Shown piece by piece: positions 1-7,178 of a stretch of DNA of 64,000 bases. The stretch lies in assembly GCF_900142735.1 (NCBI RefSeq), contig NZ_FRBY01000008.1:21047-85046 (forward strand), given 5' to 3'. Below the pieces are notes generated by a model that saw nothing but the letters and a program-made list of their open reading frames with translations, was not told the origin of the DNA and searched no databases. Both the position numbers and the translations under genes were made by a program. Origin of the DNA: Flavobacterium saccharophilum. Lineage in GTDB: Bacteria; Bacteroidota; Bacteroidia; Flavobacteriales; Flavobacteriaceae. How positions within the stretch are numbered: the stretch's first letter is position 1; every line of letters begins with the position of its first letter.

Positions 1-783
1 AGTAGAAAAGTCATTTTTCTCTTGTAATGTGCTTACATCTAAGAAGGAAACATTACGAATGTATTTATACGCGATGGCATAAAAAGGATCATTTTTTTCT
101 ATAGTACCTAACAATTCGAGCGGGAAAATCTCAGGATTTAAATTCGATTGTTCGGCCGTAAAAAGCAAGTAATAGATAAAATCTTCTGGTGTATTGTATT
201 CAAAAGAATTGAATAACAATAATTTTTGATTCTGAACTACAATAATTTCAAAATGCTCCTGATTAAAATTGACGATCATTTTTTTGTCGTCATTGTTTCT
301 TGAAGCATCAAGGATTTTTTCGACTAGAATGCTGTTAACATGTTTGTAATCAAAAGATCCGACGTTATCAATCAGGAAATTATTGATGTTTACATACGGA
401 ATGTAAACGGCATTCATTTCGTAATTTGATATAGTATCGAAGGTGAAAAAATCAGTTTCAAAAACTTTTGTGTTGTATTGTAAATAGCTGCCCAGATAAT
501 TTTCATCAAAAAGAGCAGTTGGAACAAAAGTGGAAAGATTGTTATTATGAATGACCATTATTTCGTCATACGTATCTTTTAGCTCTGGATACTTTTTGAA
601 AGCATCACTAAATGACTCCTCAATTTTAGTCGGTTTTTGAGTAGTTTCAAATTTAACTTCATTAAATGAAGTTATGGTATTATTTAAAGTATCAAAACAA
701 CAAAAAGAGAATCCGGTCAGTGAAACCTGAATAGAAAGTTTTTTATAAAGTTTTGATGTGATATTAGTATTTTGAAATGCCAT
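1..783 (-). CDS. DUF3822 family protein (3' end cut by window edge)
   Basis: An open frame runs from an ATG at 783 (first residues MAFQNTNITSKLYKKLSIQV) to the left edge without a stop, giving 261 codons, so the protein is probably nearly complete. The sequence resembles the DUF3822 family found across Flavobacteriia, which is distantly related to the actin/hexokinase-like ATPase fold. I see no signal peptide or membrane segment, so it is probably cytoplasmic. A good promoter lies about 60 bases upstream. In related genomes this family often sits near a 16S rRNA m2G methyltransferase-type gene, but that side is outside the window. Family assignment is from memory of the sequence pattern; function is unknown. 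Confidence 0.75.
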   Translation of the reverse strand, partial: MAFQNTNITSKLYKKLSIQVSLTGFSFCCFDTLNNTITSFNEVKFETTQKPTKIEESFSDAFKKYPELKDTYDEIMVIHNNNLSTFVPTALFDENYLGSYLQYNTKVFETDFFTFDTISNYEMNAVYIPYVNINNFLIDNVGSFDYKHVNSILVEKILDASRNNDDKKMIVNFNQEHFEIIVVQNQKLLLFNSFEYNTPEDFIYYLLFTAEQSNLNPEIFPLELLGTIEKNDPFYAIAYKYIRNVSFLDVSTLQEKNDFST

Positions 784-840
784 AATTTGATTTTCAATTC
801 ATTACCTGTTATAGTGTCAAGAAAGAATTTAATTCGAATA

Positions 841-848
841 CAAACTTA
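841..848 (-). promoter_or_regulatory. -7 element TAAGTTTG of the DUF3822 gene
   Basis: The minus strand reads TAAGTTTG, an exact match to the Bacteroidota -7 consensus TAnnTTTG, about 60 bases before the ATG at 783. The upstream TTG is at a shorter spacing than usual (about 15), so the -33 box is uncertain. Confidence 0.45.
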
Positions 849-1054
849 CAAATTAAAAAGCAACAATAATAATTGCAATTTCAAAAAACAATTTAATATA
901 TATTTTAAGGTATCGTTAAGTTTTTTTCGCCATATGAGTGAAAAAAAATAAATTCCAATTTTTTAAAATTCCAAATTCCAATAAAACCTTTTTTTATTCG
1001 CGTCTTTCCTTAAGTGAATCAGTTTGATTTTGCTTCAGTTTATTTTTTTGATAT

Positions 1055-1082
1055 TTGAAATTGTCAATGTATTGTAATTTTG
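1055..1082 (+). promoter_or_regulatory. Promoter of the helicase gene
   Basis: TTG at 1055-1057 and TAATTTTG at 1075-1082 are separated by 17 bases, an exact fit to the Bacteroidota TTG/TAnnTTTG promoter. The predicted transcript would begin near 1088, which supports translation from the ATG at 1158 rather than from the TTG at 1095. Confidence 0.55.
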
Positions 1083-1157
1083 GATTAAAAAAAATTGGAA
1101 TTTTATAAATTGAAATTGCCATTTAAAAAACCGTACTTTGTAGTTCAATTTTACCCT

Positions 1158-2582
1158 ATGAATTCAGCACTGTTTTACGGCGTTTTACAAAGAAAATTTC
1201 CTTTTGCTCCTACTTATAAACAAGATATTTTTTTTCAAAAAATTGCCATCTTTTTAACCGAACCGGCAAACGATACCATTTTTGTGCTGAAGGGATATGC
1301 CGGAACAGGAAAAACAACGGTGATTTCGACTATTGTAAATAATTTAGGGGAAATTAATAAGAAGTATGTTTTGCTGGCGCCAACGGGCCGTGCGGCAAAA
1401 GTAATTGCCAATTACTCGAATACTCCTGCATTTACTATTCATAAAAAAATATATTTTCCGAAAAAATCTTCTGGCGGAGGCGTAGCTTTTACCAAACAGG
1501 TCAACAAACATAAAAACACGATTTTTATCGTCGATGAGGCATCGATGATTTCAGACAGTAATTCGGATTCGAAATTGTATGATAACGGATCGCTTTTAGA
1601 TGATTTGATTCAGTATGTATATTCGGGAACCAATTGCAAAATGATCCTTTTGGGAGATACGGCTCAGTTGCCTCCGGTGAATTTAGATATTAGTCCCGCA
1701 CTTGATATTCAAACTTTAGGTATTCACTACGATAAGGAAGTGGAACATATAGAATTGGATGAAGTAATGCGTCAGGAAGAGAATTCCGGAATTTTATACA
1801 ATGCAACTGAATTACGCGAACTGCTTAAAGAAAGCTTTATTACAGAGTTTAAATTCAATGTAAAAAAATTCAAAGACATCGTTCGTTTAACGGATGGATA
1901 TGATATTCAGGATGCGATAAACACAGCGTACAGCAATTATAGCATTGAAGATACGGCCTTTATTGTGCGCTCGAATAAAAGAGCAAATCAATACAATGAA
2001 CAAATAAGAACACGAATTTTGTTTAAGGAAAGTGAACTTTCTGTTGGCGATTTTTTGATGGTCGTAAAAAATAATTATTTCTGGCTGAAAGAAACGGATG
2101 AAGCCGGATTTATTGCCAATGGAGATATTATTGAAGTGTTAGAAATGTTCGGAATTAAAGAACTATACGGATTTACTTTTGCCAAAGTAAAAATCAGAAT
2201 GGTCGATTATCCGGATCAAAAACCTTTTGAAACAGTTTTGCTTTTGGATACGATTAAAAGTGAATCTCCGTCTTTAACCTACGAAGAGTCCAATCGTTTG
2301 TATGAAGAGGTGATGAAAGATTATGAAGATGAAAGTACAAAATACAAGAAGTTTCAAAAAGTAAAAGAGAACGAATATTTTAATGGATTACAGGTAAAAT
2401 TCTCCTACGCCATAACCTGTCATAAATCGCAGGGAGGGCAGTGGGATACGGTTTTTATCGAACAGCCATATTTACCAAACGGAATCGATCGCGATTACAT
2501 TCGATGGTTGTATACGGCAATGACACGTGCTAAAAATAAGTTATATTTGATAGGATTTAAAGACGAAAGTTTTGAAGAATAA
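1158..2582 (+). CDS. RecD-like ATP-dependent DNA helicase (SF1)
   Basis: A 474-residue SF1 helicase/exonuclease-V-type ATPase. A Walker A motif GYAGTGKTT lies about 45 residues in, followed by APTGRAAK (motif Ia), a Walker B region FIVDEASM, GDTAQLPP (motif III), and near the C terminus a UvrD-C-type segment with TCHKSQGGQWD and YTAMTRAKNKLYLIG (motifs V-VI). All helicase motifs appear intact. It is shorter than RecD2 and lacks its long N-terminal domain, a form common in Flavobacteria. The frame is open from a TTG at 1095, but ATG 1158 is preferred: it gives the usual N terminus MNSALFYGVLQRKFPF, and the promoter at 1055-1082 would leave almost no leader before 1095. It probably acts in recombination or repair; the exact role is not established. 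Confidence 0.88.
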   Translation: MNSALFYGVLQRKFPFAPTYKQDIFFQKIAIFLTEPANDTIFVLKGYAGTGKTTVISTIVNNLGEINKKYVLLAPTGRAAKVIANYSNTPAFTIHKKIYFPKKSSGGGVAFTKQVNKHKNTIFIVDEASMISDSNSDSKLYDNGSLLDDLIQYVYSGTNCKMILLGDTAQLPPVNLDISPALDIQTLGIHYDKEVEHIELDEVMRQEENSGILYNATELRELLKESFITEFKFNVKKFKDIVRLTDGYDIQDAINTAYSNYSIEDTAFIVRSNKRANQYNEQIRTRILFKESELSVGDFLMVVKNNYFWLKETDEAGFIANGDIIEVLEMFGIKELYGFTFAKVKIRMVDYPDQKPFETVLLLDTIKSESPSLTYEESNRLYEEVMKDYEDESTKYKKFQKVKENEYFNGLQVKFSYAITCHKSQGGQWDTVFIEQPYLPNGIDRDYIRWLYTAMTRAKNKLYLIGFKDESFEE

Positions 2583-2583
2583 A

Positions 2584-2641
2584 TTTTTCGCCACGAATTC
2601 ACGAATTTTATTTGAATAATTCGTGAATTCGTGGCGAAAAA
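2584..2641. repeat. Perfect 23-bp inverted repeat
   Basis: The arms 2584-2606 and 2619-2641 are perfectly complementary over 23 bases (core CGCCACGAATTCACGAAT) with a 12-base loop. It starts two bases after the helicase stop and ends in an A-run. Read as RNA it makes a strong hairpin that may end transcription. The 'cacgaattcacgaa' motif is a common dispersed intergenic element in Flavobacterium. Confidence 0.85.
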
Positions 2642-2653
2642 AAACTTTAGCTA

Positions 2654-3484
2654 ATGACAACACTAAACGACTTACATTCGATTTCCTCTACGTTTTCGAC
2701 TACAGATAAAATGCCAGTTTTGTTTTTGGGACACGGAAGTCCGATGAACGCTATTGAAGAAAATCAGTTTGTAGCTGGTTTTCGCAATTTGGCTAAAACA
2801 TTGCCGCAGCCAAATGCGATTTTGTGTATTTCTGCGCATTGGTTTACCAAAGGAACCAAAGTAACATCCATGCAAATGCCAAGAACGATTCATGATTTTG
2901 GTGGTTTTCCGCAAGCCCTTTTTGATGTGCAATATCCGGCAAAAGGAAGTCCGGAATTGGCTGTAGAAACGAAGAAAATATTAGAACCTGTTCATGTTGA
3001 TTTAGATGAACATTGGGGATTAGATCACGGTGCGTGGAGCGTTATTAAACATTTATATCCTGAAGCAAATGTTCCTGTAATTCAGTTAAGTATTGATTAT
3101 ACAAAATCGGGACAATATCATTTTGAATTGGCTCAGAAATTACAAGCATTACGTCATAAAGGTGTTTTGATCATTGGAAGCGGAAACATTGTTCACAATT
3201 TACGTTTAGTAGATTTCAGAAATTTTGATAAAGACAATTACGGTTTCGATTGGGCCATTGAAGCCAGAGAAACGGTAAATAATTATTTGTTGGATGGAAA
3301 TTTTCAGCCGTTGATTGATTTCGAAAAAATGAGTAAAGCGGTTCAGATTGCAATTCCAACACCGGATCATTATTTGCCTTTGTTGTATACGCTAGGTTTA
3401 AAAGAAAAGTCAGAAGAATTGAGTTTGTTTAATGATAAATTATTGGCGGGTTCGTTGAGTATGACTTCCGTGAAAATTATGTAA
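2654..3484 (+). CDS. ygiD: 4,5-DOPA dioxygenase extradiol-type enzyme (LigB/DODA family)
   Basis: A 276-residue member of the class III extradiol ring-cleavage dioxygenases, closest in pattern to E. coli YgiD and plant DODA. Metal-ligand candidates are visible: H27 in FLGHGSPM, H62 in ISAHWF, a histidine near 182 in GNIVHNLR and another near 240 in PTPDHYLPL. These match the four conserved histidines of the family. It would open catechol-type rings such as L-DOPA; the physiological substrate in Bacteroidota is unknown. No signal peptide, so cytoplasmic. It stands between two intergenic repeats, with no obvious operon partner. The ATG at 2654 gives a slightly long N terminus; M20 (2711) would also be plausible. 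Confidence 0.88.
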   Translation: MTTLNDLHSISSTFSTTDKMPVLFLGHGSPMNAIEENQFVAGFRNLAKTLPQPNAILCISAHWFTKGTKVTSMQMPRTIHDFGGFPQALFDVQYPAKGSPELAVETKKILEPVHVDLDEHWGLDHGAWSVIKHLYPEANVPVIQLSIDYTKSGQYHFELAQKLQALRHKGVLIIGSGNIVHNLRLVDFRNFDKDNYGFDWAIEARETVNNYLLDGNFQPLIDFEKMSKAVQIAIPTPDHYLPLLYTLGLKEKSEELSLFNDKLLAGSLSMTSVKIM

Positions 3485-3490
3485 AAATAA

Positions 3491-3582
3491 CTTTGCGAAT
3501 CTCTGTGAAAACCTTCGTGTAAATTTGTGTTATAATTTTTACCACAGAGAATCGCAAAGGTTTTCACAGAGTTTCACAAAGA
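3491..3582. repeat. 'ccacagagaatcgcaaag' intergenic repeat
   Basis: Arms 3491-3507 and 3543-3559 are complementary over 17 bases with one mismatch, and a further 'ttttcacagag' follows. It belongs to the same family as 32020-32165, where 'accacagagaacacag' pairs with 'ttctctgtgtt'. It lies between the dioxygenase and kdsB. Confidence 0.7.
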
Positions 3583-3607
3583 AAAAAATAAATTTAAAAA
3601 TATTAGA

Positions 3608-4342
3608 ATGAAAATAATAGCTGTAATTCCGGCGCGATATGCATCAACACGTTTCCCTGCAAAATTGATGCAGGATTTAGGAGGTAAAACGGTAATTCTA
3701 AGAACATACGAAGCTTCTGTAGCAACAAATTTATTTGATGATGTATTTGTTGTTACCGATTCTGATCTGATCTTTAATGAAATTGTTTCAAATGGAGGAA
3801 AAGCCATTATGAGCATCAAAGAACACGAATCAGGAAGTGACCGAATTGCTGAAGCTATATTTAGTCTGGATGTTGATGTTGTTGTGAATGTTCAAGGGGA
3901 TGAACCGTTTACAGAAGCAGGACCGTTAGAACAGGTTTTGTCAGTTTTTAAAAATGATGAAGATCACAAGATAGATTTAGCTTCGCTAATGCGCGAAATC
4001 ACAGATGAAGAGGAAATCAATAATCCAAATAATGTGAAGGTTGTTGTTGATCAGTCGCAGTTTGCATTGTATTTTTCACGTTCTGTAATTCCGTATCCGA
4101 GAGACAAAGATGTTGGTGTTCGTTATTTCCAGCATATCGGAATTTATGCTTTTAGAAAGCAGGCTTTATTAGACTTTTATAGTTTGCCAATGAAATCTTT
4201 AGAAGCGTCTGAGAAATTGGAACAATTACGTTATTTGGAATTCGGAAAACGTATTAAAATGGTCGAAACGACACATGTTGGAATTGGAATTGATACTGCT
4301 GAGGATTTAGAAAAAGCTAGGAGTATTTTGGCTTCGAAGTAG
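3608..4342 (+). CDS. kdsB: 3-deoxy-manno-octulosonate cytidylyltransferase
   Basis: KdsB activates KDO by transferring CMP from CTP, making CMP-KDO for the inner core of lipopolysaccharide. The 244-residue length is normal. It begins with the nucleotide-binding signature IPARYASTRFPAKL (residues 7-20), has VQGDEP at 95-100 (the metal/CTP site), and ends with the conserved IGIDTAEDL segment that carries a second magnesium-binding aspartate. All key residues are present. It is cytoplasmic and transcribed alone. It links functionally to the lipid A acyltransferase at 29518-30390, since both belong to LPS assembly. Confidence 0.96.
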   Translation: MKIIAVIPARYASTRFPAKLMQDLGGKTVILRTYEASVATNLFDDVFVVTDSDLIFNEIVSNGGKAIMSIKEHESGSDRIAEAIFSLDVDVVVNVQGDEPFTEAGPLEQVLSVFKNDEDHKIDLASLMREITDEEEINNPNNVKVVVDQSQFALYFSRSVIPYPRDKDVGVRYFQHIGIYAFRKQALLDFYSLPMKSLEASEKLEQLRYLEFGKRIKMVETTHVGIGIDTAEDLEKARSILASK

Positions 4343-4355
4343 TTGTATTGTGGTG

Positions 4356-4410
4356 AATGGCACGCGGATGAAACGGATTCGCTAAAGCGAAAGCGCAGAT
4401 AAAACGGATT
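4356..4410. repeat. 'cgcggatgaaacggatt' repeat
   Basis: Two direct half-copies, GCGGATGAAACGGATT and GCAGATAAAACGGATT, flank a small hairpin TTCGCTAAAGCGAA. This is a recognisable Flavobacterium intergenic element just after kdsB. Confidence 0.6.
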
Positions 4411-4426
4411 TTTTCTCATTTTATGT

Positions 4427-4508
4427 CATTTCGACGGAGGAGAAATCACATAAAGTAAAGACACACAGTGCGTCACTCTCTGGATGCGATTTCTCCTTCG
4501 GCGAAATG
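4427..4508. repeat. 'cgaaggagaaatc' inverted repeat
   Basis: Arms 4427-4447 and 4488-4508 (CATTTCG-CG-AGGAGAAATC) are complementary except at two positions, with a 40-base spacer. The arm resembles the 'gtcattccgaggaacgaggaatc' element at 11772-11878, so both probably belong to one large dispersed family. Confidence 0.65.
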
Positions 4509-4525
4509 ATAAACAGTGCGAAAAC

Positions 4526-4556
4526 AAAAAAGCTCCAAATATTTGGAGCTTTTTTT
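4526..4556. terminator. Bidirectional terminator between kdsB and E1
   Basis: AGCTCCAAATATTTGGAGCT (4531-4550) is a perfect hairpin flanked by an A-run on the left and a T-run on the right, so it can end transcription from both convergent genes. Confidence 0.85.
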
Positions 4557-4578
4557 ATATCTAATACATTCTAAATCC

Positions 4579-6990
4579 TTAATACAAATTAGGAAATTTA
4601 GAAGGATTAACTTCATGCATCATGCTGTATACTTTCTCAAAAATATCTTCTGCAGAAGGTTTAGAGAAATAGTCACCATCAGTTCCGTAAGCCGGTCTGT
4701 GGGCTTTTGCAGCAAGAGTTTGTGGTTTGCTGTCTAAATGAACATATGCATCTTGCTCTTCCAAAATTTGTTGTAAAATAAAGGCAGAAGCTCCACCGGG
4801 AACATCTTCGTCAATTACTAACAAACGATTTGTTTTCGCGATACTTTTTACTATATCTTTATTAATGTCAAATGGAAGTAAAGACTGAATGTCAATAACT
4901 TCACAATCAATTCCTAAATCTAATAATTCAGTTGCTGCTTGTTCTACTAATCTCAATGTTGAACCATAAGAAACAAGTGTAATATCAGATCCTTCTTTTA
5001 ATGTTTCAACCACACCAATTGGTGTTTTGAATTCACCAAAATTTAAAGGTGTTTTTTCTTTTAAACGGTATCCATTTAAACATTCAATTACCAAAGCAGG
5101 TTCGTCAGTCTCTAAAAGAGCGTTATAAAATCCTGCAGCCTGAGTCATGTTTCTTGGAACCAAAACATGGATTCCACGAATAGCGTTGATAATCATTCCC
5201 ATCGGAGAACCAGAATGCCAGATACCTTCTAAACGGTGTCCACGAGTTCTGATGATTAACGGTGCTTTTTGTTTTCCAACAGTTCTGTATTGTAATGTAG
5301 CCAAATCATCACTCATGATTTGGATCGCATATAATAGATAATCTAAATACTGAATTTCAGCAATTGGACGTAAACCTCTCAAGGCCATTCCTATTCCCTG
5401 ACCAACGATAGTTGCTTCACGAATTCCGACATCGGCAACACGAAGTTCTCCATATTTTTCCTGCATACCTTCTAAGCCCTGGTTTACATCACCAATGTTT
5501 CCTACATCTTCACCAAAAATTAGTGTTTCAGGATATTTGGTAAACAAAGCGTCGAAGTTATCACGAAGGATCATTCGGCCATCTGAATCCGGTTTTGCAT
5601 TTTCTGCATATTCCGGAAGCACTTTTTGTACAGAATAAACATTCAAATCTGAATCAGAATGTAAATGGCTGCTAAATCTTGGTTGTGTTTTTGAAATGTA
5701 ATCTGTAATCCAGTTAGATAACAAAATTTTACTATTTGGTACTTCTACAAAACGTAATATTTTGCGTGCTATAACCAACATTTCCTTTTTTAAAGGCGAT
5801 TTGATAGCGCTTAATTCTGAAATATATTTTCCAATTCTTTCTTTATGATTGATGCTTGCTTCTGCAATTTGCTCCAATAAAGCCAAAAGATTTTTTTGAT
5901 CTTCAATAATTGGGTTGATGAAAGAATTCCAAGCCTCTTTTTTAGCCTCAAGAACTTCTTTTTTCAATTCAAAATCAATTTCTGAAAGTTCTTCAGGAGA
6001 TGCAATATTGATGGCAATCATCCATAAACGCATCTGGCGAATACAATCGAAATCTCTTTCCCAAGCAAGTCTTTCTCCATTCTTATAACGTTCGTGAGAA
6101 CCTGAAGTAGAGTGTCCTTGTGGTTGTGTTAATTCATTTACGTGAATTAATACCGGAATATGTTCTTCGCGGGCAATAGCACCGGCACGTTCGTAAGTCG
6201 AAACCAGCTCAGCATAATCCCAGCCTTTTACTCTAAAAATTTCATAACCTTTAGAATCTTCATCGCGTTGATATCCTTTAAGAATTTCAGAGATGTTTTC
6301 TTTAGTAGTTTGATGTTTAGCGTGAACCGAAATTCCGTATTCATCATCCCAAACGCTCATTACCATCGGAACTTGTAGAACTCCTGCAGCGTTTATGGTT
6401 TCAAAAAATAAACCTTCAGAGGTACTTGCATTACCAATAGTTCCCCAGGCAACTTCGTTTCCATCTACAGAGAATTTGTCTTTGATTTTGATGCCATCGA
6501 CATTTCTGTAAATTTTAGAAGCCTGAGCCAATCCCAATAATCTTGGCATTTGTCCGGCTGTAGGAGATATATCTGCGCTTGAATTTTTTTGTTTTGTCAG
6601 GTCTTTCCAGGATCCGTCTTCGTTTAAACTGTGCGTTACAAAGTGTCCGCCCATTTGTCTTCCGGCAGACATTGGATCAAAGTCTAAATCGGTATGACCG
6701 TATAAACCTGCGAAAAATTGTTTTGGAGTTAATTCGCCAATCGCCATCATAAAAGTTTGATCACGATAGTATCCTGAACGGAAGTCACCATTTTTGAAGG
6801 CTTTTGCCATCGCAAGCTGTGGAACTTCTTTTCCGTCACCAAATATTCCAAATTTGGCTTTTCCGGTCAATACTTCTTTACGACCTAAAAGGCTACACTC
6901 ACGGCTGGTTACTGCAATTCTGTAGTCATTTAATACTTCAGTTTTGAAATCCTCAAATGTTAATGTAGTATTGTTTTTTTCTGTAATCAT
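4579..6990 (-). CDS. 2-oxoacid dehydrogenase E1, alpha and beta subunits fused
   Basis: An 803-residue protein joining the two halves of a thiamine-diphosphate E1 component of the branched-chain or pyruvate type. Residues 1 to about 400 are the alpha half: GYYRDQTF, MSAGRQMGGHF, then GNASTSEGLFFETIN, where most E1-alpha proteins have GDGATSEG. Residues from about 455 are the beta half: EDVGNIGDV, VGIREATIVGQGIGMA, RGHRLEGIWHSG, and a C-terminal transketolase domain with DIQSLLPFD. It would decarboxylate a 2-oxo acid and pass the acyl group to lipoyl-E2. No E2 or E3 gene lies nearby, so the substrate cannot be read from context; branched-chain 2-oxo acids are most likely. It stands alone, ending at a shared terminator. 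Confidence 0.88.
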   Translation of the reverse strand: MITEKNNTTLTFEDFKTEVLNDYRIAVTSRECSLLGRKEVLTGKAKFGIFGDGKEVPQLAMAKAFKNGDFRSGYYRDQTFMMAIGELTPKQFFAGLYGHTDLDFDPMSAGRQMGGHFVTHSLNEDGSWKDLTKQKNSSADISPTAGQMPRLLGLAQASKIYRNVDGIKIKDKFSVDGNEVAWGTIGNASTSEGLFFETINAAGVLQVPMVMSVWDDEYGISVHAKHQTTKENISEILKGYQRDEDSKGYEIFRVKGWDYAELVSTYERAGAIAREEHIPVLIHVNELTQPQGHSTSGSHERYKNGERLAWERDFDCIRQMRLWMIAINIASPEELSEIDFELKKEVLEAKKEAWNSFINPIIEDQKNLLALLEQIAEASINHKERIGKYISELSAIKSPLKKEMLVIARKILRFVEVPNSKILLSNWITDYISKTQPRFSSHLHSDSDLNVYSVQKVLPEYAENAKPDSDGRMILRDNFDALFTKYPETLIFGEDVGNIGDVNQGLEGMQEKYGELRVADVGIREATIVGQGIGMALRGLRPIAEIQYLDYLLYAIQIMSDDLATLQYRTVGKQKAPLIIRTRGHRLEGIWHSGSPMGMIINAIRGIHVLVPRNMTQAAGFYNALLETDEPALVIECLNGYRLKEKTPLNFGEFKTPIGVVETLKEGSDITLVSYGSTLRLVEQAATELLDLGIDCEVIDIQSLLPFDINKDIVKSIAKTNRLLVIDEDVPGGASAFILQQILEEQDAYVHLDSKPQTLAAKAHRPAYGTDGDYFSKPSAEDIFEKVYSMMHEVNPSKFPNLY

Positions 6991-7178
6991 AATCTGGAAT
7001 GGTCATGTTGAGACTGCGAAATTACTTAAAAACAATCAATAATCATAATTCTTTAAAATAAATATAATTTAATTATTTGTATTTAAAATCAAAAAACTAC
7101 GTACTTTATTTATGTTATTTTAAATAAAAAACATAATTTAGTAATAATAATGCATATTTTTGATTAAAATTTATTCAA

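Larger units (their letters stand above)
784..1157. other. Divergent intergenic region
   Basis: This 374-base AT-rich gap separates the DUF3822 gene from the helicase gene. It holds a promoter for each gene (listed separately) and short runs of the 'attccaaattccaat' element that recurs elsewhere in the window (around 31910 and 32310). No open frame or stable hairpin was seen. Confidence 0.6.

Noticed and set aside
1095..1157. Upstream start (TTG) for the helicase gene
   Set aside because: It would leave almost no leader after the predicted transcription start, and the extra residues do not resemble the family's N terminus.
4516..4737. A 73-codon plus-strand frame at the end of the E1 gene
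   Set aside because: It begins in the terminator and runs antisense to the well-supported E1 C terminus.
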